Shown piece after piece: positions 37,701 through 40,121 of a stretch of 40,121 nucleotides of DNA (position 1 is the stretch's first letter; every line of letters starts with the position of its first letter). A program made the translations under genes and the position numbers. Source of the stretch: a virus; the IMG/VR virus record IMGVR_UViG_3300021138_000071, positions 1 through 40,121 of that record; one strand, given 5' to 3'. The notes under the pieces are model-generated. The model searched no databases, was not told where the DNA came from, and saw only the letters and a list, made by a program, of their open reading frames with translations.

Positions 37701-40121
37701 CAATAATGATTCAGAATTTGTTTATGGCAAGTGGGAACTATTAGATTCGGGTGATCGTAGAATCAACGCACTAGACAGAATTGTTGGATACTATAAGCCT
37801 ACAGTCAATATGCCTAGTTTCACGTACCATGAGACTTCACCGCTTCAGCCAGGAGTTTCAAGTGTTGACTTCTCACAATTATTGACTGGTACTACTTACC
37901 CTAACAGCACATACTTAGGTAATCCGTTCCAACCATCGCAACAGTTACCGCTGAATGTAAAACTGCAAGATCAACCATTTATTGCAACTCTGCCAGCAGT
38001 ATATGATGTACAAGGCTCAGCATTTACTTCAGGATTCGGCCCAGAAGAACTAGTACCTGGTATTGTATCTGACAATCTATCTATGATAGTTAATACGCTA
38101 CCGGGTAGTAATTGGGATCCTGCTCAATATGCACATGACGGTTATAATGTAGTATCTCTACAATTTACACCTGCTTATTCAACCCAAACTGTTTACAGTT
38201 TTGATAGAGCAGTTCAAGTGCCCGCACAAGTAGCAGTATTTGTGATTAATGGTTCTACTCAATTGTCTACTAGCATCTATAATAGCATAGATTATACTGT
38301 TGATTGGGTAAACAGTACTGTAATATTGAATAGTCCTCTAGCAGCATCTAATACTCTAAGAATAGATGTGTACGAAGTAGGCAATGGATACCAATTAGTC
38401 AAGTCAAGTACTAAGCGTGACCCTATTATACTAGATCCAGTTACTGGATTCAATGGAATTCCATTAGATTGCAACTATGCCGGTAATATCAATAACGGCA
38501 ACGGAATAGTAAGACCGGGTACGGCACCTATACAAACCAATGCTACTGCTACTATAAGCGCAACAAATTCTATTGTAGTAGACAATGTATCAAGTTTCAT
38601 ATTAAACAGTCCAATTACATTCCAAGGTAGCACTTTTGGAAACATTGTAGCAGGAACTGTGTACTATGTAAAAACAATCAGTATTGTGACAAACAGCATT
38701 ACTGTTTCTACTACATATGATATCTCAACTGGTATTGCAGGATCTACATTCCACTTAAGTGACGCGGTGGGTAGTATGGTCTGCATCATCGAAACTGGCA
38801 ACGGAGTATTCTGGAGTCCTCCAGTCGTATATCACAATGGTAATAAACTAGTTTTGGGAACTATAAATTTTGCGATTTCAACTTCAGCAAGCACAGGATA
38901 CATAACATGTAACTCTACTTCTGGATTAATAGCAAACACACCTATTAAGTTTAGCAATACAATGTTTGGTGGCGTAACTCCACAAACAACTTATTACATT
39001 TCTCATATTTTGGATTCTTATAAATTTAGTATATCTGCTACTCCTGGTGGAGCACCATTAACATTGACCGATGCAGTTGGTGGAGCATCGTTTATTACAA
39101 ACGACTATGCTGCTGCGCTTTCGGCAGACGGTTTTACAGCCAAATTAGTGTTTGCTTCACTTTATGATCCTTCAGTAGATTATATTACCTATACACTGTT
39201 TGGAGAAACAGTTCCTCAATATAGCTATACTATACCTGAAACTCAAGTCTTTTCAAATATCACAGGATCTTCATTTACTTTAACTAATTATGTAGTTGAA
39301 GATAATCCTACTAACGCTATAGTAGAAGTAAATGGCGTAAGACAAACGGCTGCACAGTACACTATCAGCAGTTTATCAAACACCATAACATTCAATACTC
39401 CTCCACCGATCGGAAGTACAGTTGCAGTAACATCATATAACTTGACTGATAATCAATACTTTAATACTCAATATGGTATTAGTGGTTCTTCTCTGTCTGC
39501 ATCTACTACAGTTATAGTATCTGCTACAACAAACACAGTATCAACTTATGACCAAAACGGCACAGTTGGATATGACACTCAATTGTACGCAGAAAATCTA
39601 AACACGCTAACACTAGATACTGGATATAACACTTCAGTGTTCACAATAGGTCAAGTGATTGTGTTCTCTGCTCCAACTATCGGCGGTATAGTAGCCGGTA
39701 AAAACTATTACATAGCACAAATAATAGATTCTTCTACGTTTACTATTTCGGAACTATTAGGTGGCGCACCAATTGCGGTAACTACTGCTACGGGAACAAT
39801 GACTGGAAATCTAAACGGCATCACAGTAGCCGCGATTACTAATATCAGTAATGTCATATCAGATCCTCTTGCTACTACAACAGTAACTGGAACATCTTCT
39901 ATAACTAACTTGATTACTTGTGCTTCAACTACTAACTTTGCTTTAAATCAAACTGTGCAGTTTGAGGCTAGTGTTATTTCCGCTACATCAATTGTTATAG
40001 GGGCAACATATAGAATTGAATCATTAGGTACAACTGATTTTACAACTATAGGTGCTGCTACAAATGCGGTTGGGGTAATCTTTATTGCTACAGGAGTGGG
40101 TACTGGTACAGGCACTGCACT
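22747..40121 (+). CDS. Giant modular virion structural protein in the gp7 position (C-terminus beyond the window)
   Basis: At least 5,791 codons; I translated the frame from ATG 22747 to the edge without meeting a stop. TAGGT 10-14 bases upstream may be the ribosome site. The N-terminus (MAKVIRTLDFLPEIFQTPSN, SRLFNSQFYSWDSF, FNQYYWLPEGPP, ITLLRGGVYNFYVN, then FWIQ) resembles the large structural protein that follows gp6 in cyanophage-type phages. Modules in order: Asp-box repeats (about residues 615-938); a long conserved aromatic-rich region with WYNGTAW and RSSSWPFDLMRILALTKPAEF (near 1810); a CBM5/12-like YTKGQIVKYKNQYWVAQ (near 2205); FG-GAP repeats (about 2610-3265); IMIGEEKIAY...VRGYGGTT (near 3925); about nine YYV...FTIS modules (from about 4258); four TTDFT modules. 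Likely a baseplate-periphery or fibre protein for host contact. T4's longest protein, gp34, has 1,289 aa. Confidence 0.85.
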   Translation, partial: MAKVIRTLDFLPEIFQTPSNQQFLSATLDQLVNPPDLQKLQGFVGNRFGYGVNANDYYVTEPDATRTNYQLDPGVVFTKPGTSTATDFISYPGILNAINAAGGLANNNSRLFNSQFYSWDSFTNLDPLINFNQYYWLPEGPPAVTVAAATVFSAEDYVVTAEANGYNISVLGSDTGSINPTITLLRGGVYNFYVNQSTQFWIQGLPGVQGIDPTNPNQSVRQIYGVGNNGAETGIVTFTVPPANAQQQYILPGNNLVSLVSNIPYENLNGQLVSTIKNIDGVTSLNGMTVMFYDTGTPVNTNFYKIAYVGDPNNPTISLSVVSAIPVNQNINVVYGNTYGGLTFYLDNSNNIEQLPYISAPLDTLYYQDGSDPTRVGMIRLIESNVTNQLDINTQVLGQKNFTSTNGVVFTNGLKVQFNGDVVPSSYLTGQYYVQGVGTAIELLPVSDFIVSEPFTGDVLTPWDSTNWDIGNFSDTLYIPTYPDYITIARNSINRNPWSRSNRWFHIDVINATAQYNNDPSIATTFARQDNKAARPIIEFYPNLELFNYGSVGVSAVDFIDFRTTDCLNLVAGQPVYYPDVDVYTAYNANVFNPPVPTVGFTTPSPMGSINVANMRAVAISPTGVYVAVGYGTANSALYSVSTDGINWTTPASMNGVVVPAASMNSVTVNSAGLFVAVGGAGYPYYATSTDGINWTTPALMNGSSVYTQMRSVTVNSSGLFVAVGSDGSTYPLYATSTDGTNWTTPAIMNGSTSFAAMQAVTVNSSGLFVAVGYDGNQYPVYATSVDGSTWTTPTPMNGTTNPVRMLAVTVNSSGLFVAIGTDINTGYPVYSTSTTGSNWITPVAMTGSASGIRMTAVSTNYYGLFVAVGYDQNTVDGVAYRPVYSTSLDGSTWTAPAFMNNSIDPANIYGVAVDTIGGFVAVGDSGVSGVVSKSVIQLPSTSTTVTVPVASVTGTLEVGMYINDSQNILPPNTQITSITNHSGVLYIEVSWPNPTVLSGIIGVSLVADPSSNTNYALFPGARVIFAADPAQKAKIFVVNFSTVTQGSPPVITLAEAPDGQIVAGNVAAVIRGYNNQGYSFWYNGTAWVQAQQKITNNQAPLFDVFDSNGISFGNPAYYVGTSFKGSRLFSYAIGTGLADKVLGFPLSYSSVNNIGDISFDVSFNSDTFTYVNSSSPVTENVNTGFVYNTNSLTDHTRLLGWQTAVGPSVQYQVFEFNYVRNYVVPNNAFLLDVAPVASDVEPWPVLEVYVNNVLQPSTNYTVTTTSDSTTVVINIPNQITNTLVQILVLSDQVSKYAFYQIPINLSNNPFNTDITVTNVGDIRRQYASIFNNCPNTTGHVFGSNNYRDLGNLVPYGNVIIQNSASLALPATFLRNLDFNIFDALAYNSKKYVEYKNLIVYTVNSYPFDQRYDPAYVLNTAIDLITAAKDSSQSFFWSDMIPAKAPYASNAYTFKSNLDRTVYPLTQTYNFKTANYNGVLVYLSRTISGLTITKQLVINQDYTVSATAPSLEITIQLLAGDVVTINEYNQTYGSYVPNTPTKLGLYPAFIPEVVLDTGYQQPTYFIKGHDGSYNKLYGDYIPETDTLVDFRDQALLEFEKRVYNNLKLSNTIPIQAYEVTPGFFRTTDYSYDEWLEIYTPGFLNWVGQNKLDYKQQYYNSYNQYTWNYKKTTNKVDNSVIDIGYWRGVYSYFYDTTTPNTTPWEMLGYKNEPSWWTDRYGPAPYTSNNLVLWGDLAAGLDWNNGNPVVIPKAVRNGLLKVLPVDSQGNLISPFQSVVANYYTPSFEANWVVGDDGPVEFSYRRSSSWPFDLMRILALTKPAEFFNLGAWVDNYKYSEEFNQYLVGGRSHLVPNEIPVYGSGTPVTSYINWVVDYRKQYGVDATTTITTLINNLDVRLVYRLAGFSDQNLLNFYIQSTNPNSNNSSLLIPNESYQVLLYSNPPYSVLQYSSVIVQITNQGQYAVFGNSQNSAYFSTLVPKNDGQTSTTKVDSLSVTVPRNFTSTEEMVPYGTIFQTPQAVAIFLASYGAYLEANGATYEYQLGALPINWNQMISEFLYWVQIGWQPGAITTLNPAAYELTINRENQIVQPLSVQGANFVLNQNLYPIKNADLSIIRNGTQFSVTPLNQGDTISYGQFNLSNFENACVFNNTTMFGDTICDLVTGLRQNRLYLRGAKTASWNGTYTASGFIINQNNVVQWDPAAKYTKGQIVKYKNQYWVAQDIIQPSETFQQKYWLLSNYNMIQTGLLPNSSTNSLDSTYYYSNEQSALNTDTNLLCYSLIGYRQRDYAAIADLTDVTQVNVYQNLIKTKGSTNAVSAFKGATLPHGGIDYNVYENWAILSSNFGGVLNNNFVQFKLNAAELSGNPFIVGLTDGVSTTGVEQEVPLYSLYNYNYSSPPTSPNVLPTISQYVPSTLFPDAGYVNFNDVKMSSYFYSQLPTAVNQQGVIIPLTSFYVGDYVWLANYLNQWNVYTPISLGQVVAVTNNLNNTCTVTFSQMHNLKQYDLIAITNFNSAVNGYYTVNNVVDNYQITILLSLTSSSRQLIGQGVGMYLSPQRVTTPSQITNLPLDSSEFVKNTVWVDTNNDGGWAVYQKNINYQLEEEITQPLNDSLSFGSSVVYNSNLGGYLIGDPNLGNVYRYDLNQGTGGYDLFQTLTHAASFGSSMVNEGSIYVISQPTGTPTVYIYTINNSVLSDQLISYQAGITAPSGVTNWGSALALSGDTNWLYISDTGHNKVYVYNKQNILLTAGSFVTGETYTINSIGTTDFTAVGAIENKVGITFIATGAGSGTGTATQSTYKSSAIIDATGFLTTGDNFGYSIATDYYGDTVVIGAPDVDYSTDYQNWGSAYVYERSVQNFIAPYTYPLNSNPAPSFQLAWSPSAVQVSVNSVAVQASEYSISGSTLTYTGSLTAGDIINVSGNVFTKVQTLTTQNNPQVGVQFGLSVDTTAHAGEIIVGAPFELTQQLVEGAVYRFTNGGAEYGQVYGTSPVATTATRTILINGFAATIPSGANAAVAANTINQTNIINITASATSDNKLVISLTNPALAQANEKLLVTALNSSALTELGVNTYTQTQVVLCPHTEGPTQFGTVVKFNESGSFVASAPVGTRYEDTTFDVVDYPDQDTIFDNNTTQFIESFPNAGAVYMFDYLGNYNETLQNPGSFVYAQSVNAPNLTYGPQPRYGTAIDFVSNRVVVGTPNMYNYDISATTLTAGVTYTIVFVGTTDFTAIGAVSNTVGVTFVATGPASGSGFATDGDLVSYGQVISYTNSVGQQDWEVYRQTAPIVDTARIGYMQIFSAQTNNTLVNLDYFDPLQDKLLGAVAENIDVISNNDPASYNNGNVTQRALVWGKEHLGNIWFNTSNVRFVNYHQDDVVYNSKYWGAVFPGSDVAVYTWVASNNPPANYQGPGTPYNTNLYTIETILNASQSAVPVYYFWVRNTSIIFSEQGKTLSDTVLQSYISSPQNSGISYISPILPNVFSVYNSQQYLNGNDSVLNVGYATGVTNDQYHTEYSLIRENYPDDFLPGLPTLANPTPTLLYQKLLYSLSGVDGIGQVVPDPFLPVAVQSGVAARPRQSFFLDRFIALQNYIEFANNVMSKYPITEIRENATYLYAKGPFYDTSNYWEFINWWAPGYDNSIRSSTVVPFYADLSTLSVAPGTIVKVQSNGAGKSEWYILVAGNVWNRIGLQNGTIQFKSSLWNYKDAGFGWGNNFFDTASFDTYPSEETYWIARALTEQIYTNELLAYRNNSLILLFQYIQSESVSSQNYLTWLNKTSLVDVSHNIRQLLPYENYQSDNQDFLAGYLGEALPYHVFIKEFTYVYTGSNTWAGNVIDFDLPAQYNTTIDQFVSPQLVYSNPDNVYTYSPTSLIWQQPEYYQWFTNYGISLTGETNYLIGEITAYLGLGSSVIAVTNASGFPLNGVIMIGEEKIAYSTVNRANNTLTNLVRGYGGTTVSVHFPGENIYIDLPAVLVLNGGRGYTNPPKVTAYIDTSIYPAPSVPAQLEAVMSLDSVVSVNVIDPGNGYAVLPQIIIDYAEQIVFASTNVNVLFSTIQIPTPLLQTGDLVKYEMSPNGQAIGGVENNQWYYINVLQSAPAVVVALYTTYLDAVSDTNRVFFYNQGSGTGHTLNLGAKASAVSTAAPIRENNITLKFDRTSYNSQVSEWTPNAFYGAFFTGDALSQLQTSSSTLPLSSTQPDINSILTSAQGCVFEIVDTGNIQQVEWSSFVRTVSETIASTNAIRLILSSSTLENASGSTVGMVEGMPVQFNGFVGSSGIVPNTVYYVKEVLSLTDFTISATSGGSTLSLSNQVITGAGLNCLVAQVTNTATLTMNYPGIRTATSVTANSIAKRGYITVPLNSIGTGGTKGMYSGLPVFFVGNVFGGVVANQAYYVTTVLDKQNFTISTSADPYTVQVEATNSSTNYVTLNSTTGLSVNDPIVINEMVVEGQAATSFGNIVPSTIYYVSQIIDGFNITISTDYNGSTFVLSTVSSTTTVTAGSFVTGVTYTILDLGTTDFTLIGAASNTIGVVFVATGAGTGTGTATCRSFATLVSQANTALLTTSIGDMTINLSLPVSPGQVNGQLFTLYKTSQEYYPITYTVSNELTGSIVATIAGVNYAAISATYGTANFYVNMPLRVSHNIGNLVTATTYYVTSIGAITVEVTATASSTNRLTCNDTSVLYANMPIVFSGTGLGGITISQTYYVKTIIDSTHFTISTTPSGTVLTLTSDTGSMTGTGDAYVTLSTSLGGGNVSLSSDYGPVTYTQTPVTLPDIAVNYLVGGYSVTIVAGGQGMATTNVLTVSGTEVGGVSPANDVTIEVNGVDSQGSIVSLTVTGTVPADSQSKYYLKVTGTNTFEVYADPLMAVPVTGIGFPYTGVKSTTATTVTASNDRVTVADSTIFAVNDSVVFTGEVFTTDIVLGQTYYIKAKPTSTTVTISTLPGGTTLDITANASGSMTMAALGSFAFLYEPFYFNPSIVKFSNQLYRCIVSNNDSEFVYGKWELLDSGDRRINALDRIVGYYKPTVNMPSFTYHETSPLQPGVSSVDFSQLLTGTTYPNSTYLGNPFQPSQQLPLNVKLQDQPFIATLPAVYDVQGSAFTSGFGPEELVPGIVSDNLSMIVNTLPGSNWDPAQYAHDGYNVVSLQFTPAYSTQTVYSFDRAVQVPAQVAVFVINGSTQLSTSIYNSIDYTVDWVNSTVILNSPLAASNTLRIDVYEVGNGYQLVKSSTKRDPIILDPVTGFNGIPLDCNYAGNINNGNGIVRPGTAPIQTNATATISATNSIVVDNVSSFILNSPITFQGSTFGNIVAGTVYYVKTISIVTNSITVSTTYDISTGIAGSTFHLSDAVGSMVCIIETGNGVFWSPPVVYHNGNKLVLGTINFAISTSASTGYITCNSTSGLIANTPIKFSNTMFGGVTPQTTYYISHILDSYKFSISATPGGAPLTLTDAVGGASFITNDYAAALSADGFTAKLVFASLYDPSVDYITYTLFGETVPQYSYTIPETQVFSNITGSSFTLTNYVVEDNPTNAIVEVNGVRQTAAQYTISSLSNTITFNTPPPIGSTVAVTSYNLTDNQYFNTQYGISGSSLSASTTVIVSATTNTVSTYDQNGTVGYDTQLYAENLNTLTLDTGYNTSVFTIGQVIVFSAPTIGGIVAGKNYYIAQIIDSSTFTISELLGGAPIAVTTATGTMTGNLNGITVAAITNISNVISDPLATTTVTGTSSITNLITCASTTNFALNQTVQFEASVISATSIVIGATYRIESLGTTDFTTIGAATNAVGVIFIATGVGTGTGTA
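24589..25560 (+). repeat. Seven tandem Asp-box-like repeats inside the giant protein
   Basis: Seven units of about 42-55 aa start MRAVAIS, MNSVTVN, MRSVTVN, MQAVTVN, MLAVTVN, MTAVSTN and IYGVAVD. Each continues G(L/V)(F/Y)VAVG or close to it, and the first six hold an Asp-box-like S(T/L/V)(D/T)G(I/T/S)(N/T)W(T/I). Seven such units suggest one closed seven-bladed propeller. The middle units are also similar at DNA level (for example gttactgt(t/a)aa near 24878 and 25027), suggesting fairly recent duplication. Confidence 0.7.
30982..31122 (+). repeat. TTDFT module, copy 1
   Basis: About 47 aa: AGSFVTGETYTI, GTTDFTAVGA, NKVGITFIATGAGSGTGTAT. Inserted between FG-GAP units 3 and 4. Confidence 0.75.
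32374..32502 (+). repeat. TTDFT module, copy 2
   Basis: About 43 aa: TAGVTYTI, GTTDFTAIGA, NTVGVTFVATGPASGSGFAT. Inserted in FG-GAP unit 7. Confidence 0.72.
35521..36210 (+). repeat. YYV...FTIS modules 1-3 of the giant protein
   Basis: Three consecutive beta modules with the pattern P(V/I).(F/I)....G.(V)...(Y)YV..(V/I).....(F)(T)IS: 35521-35682 (VYYVKEV, FTISATSGGSTLSL), 35848-35985 (YYVTTVLDKQNFTIS) and 36001-36210 (YYVSQIIDGFNITIS). Confidence 0.65.
36223..36363 (+). repeat. TTDFT module, copy 3
   Basis: About 47 aa: AGSFVTGVTYTI, GTTDFTLIGA, NTIGVVFVATGAGTGTGTAT. Shares the AGSFVTG lead-in with copy 1, but the DNA differs at many third codon positions. Confidence 0.75.
36625..37605 (+). 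repeat. YYV...FTIS modules 4-6 of the giant protein
   Basis: 36625-36720 is a short or incomplete copy (TTYYVTSIG). 36751-36948 (MPIVFSGTGLGG, YYVKTIIDSTHFTIS, LTLTSDTGSMTG) and 37381-37605 (VVFTGEVF, TYYIKAKPTSTTVTIS, GSMT) are full copies with the C-terminal GSM(T) element. Confidence 0.62.
38551..39090 (+). repeat. YYV...FTIS modules 7-8 of the giant protein
   Basis: 38551-38785 (PITFQGSTFGNIVAGTVYYV, SITVSTTY, LSDAVGSMV) and 38881-39090 (PIKFSNTMFGG, YYISHILDSYKFSIS, LTLTDAVGGAS). Same order of elements as the other copies. Confidence 0.62.
39601..39810 (+). repeat. YYV...FTIS module 9 of the giant protein
   Basis: VIVFSAPTIGGIVAGKNYYI, AQIIDSSTFTISELLGG, ATGTMTG. The last complete copy before the window ends. 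Confidence 0.62.
39988..40121 (+). repeat. TTDFT module, copy 4 (cut by window edge)
   Basis: SIVIGATYRIESLGTTDFTT, IGAATNAVGVIFIATG, GTGTGTA; same module as copies 1-3, running to the last base of the window. Confidence 0.72.

Overview
The window is part of the genome of a large T4-like, contractile-tailed phage (Caudoviricetes). The evidence is a set of T4-type genes in a phage-like layout: baseplate genes 26, 51-like, 48/54-like, 53, 5, 25 and 6, the recombination nuclease pair 46/47, and the late sigma factor 55. Several proteins (gp6, gp48-like, gp55, and the giant protein that follows gp6) look more like the versions in cyanophage/pelagiphage-type T4-like viruses than in T4 itself. This points to an aquatic phage, but the host cannot be read from the sequence. 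I see no tRNA genes, integrase or insertion sequences.

Layout. (1) 1-1661, minus: a truncated, tape-measure-like tail protein. (2) 1671-2778, plus: a late-promoter-like box, gp26, then a small gp51-like ORF. A textbook -1 frameshift signal (slippery T TTT TTC, 6-7 nt spacer, 10-bp hairpin) joins the two frames, as in the lambda G/GT tail assembly chaperones. (3) 2779-3322: no credible gene. It holds a two-hairpin terminator and, on the minus strand, a GC-richer, hairpin-dense stretch with its own sigma70-like promoter: a candidate structured RNA of about 490 nt. (4) 3323-9939, minus: early/middle-type genes in transcription order 55, a Vsr-like homing endonuclease, 47, 46, an HNH homing endonuclease and a PD-(D/E)xK-type nuclease. 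(5) 9967-10078: a divergent control region with a good sigma70 promoter for gene 55 on one side and a T4-type late promoter (GATAAATATA) on the other. (6) 10079-40121, plus: a late structural operon with 48/54-like, 53, a 1,031-aa hub candidate, 5 (spike, without lysozyme), an 810-aa glycine/serine-repeat protein, 25, 6, and one reading frame that stays open from 22747 to the window edge (at least 5,791 codons).

How it fits together. Host RNA polymerase would read gene 55 from the sigma70 promoter. gp55 would then direct polymerase to the ATAAATA boxes upstream of the tail genes. gp46/gp47 process DNA ends for the recombination that, in T4, feeds replication and late transcription. The plus-strand operon supplies tube cap, wedge, hub and spike parts of the baseplate. 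The giant protein appears to be a modular baseplate-periphery or fibre protein. It contains two recognisable seven-repeat beta-propeller-like arrays (Asp-box type and FG-GAP type), four dispersed copies of a TTDFT module, and about nine copies of a YYV...FTIS module.

Main points for follow-up: the frameshift signal, the candidate structured RNA, the giant modular protein, TonB-box-like motifs in the tube-cap protein, and the silk-like Gly/Ser repeat protein.
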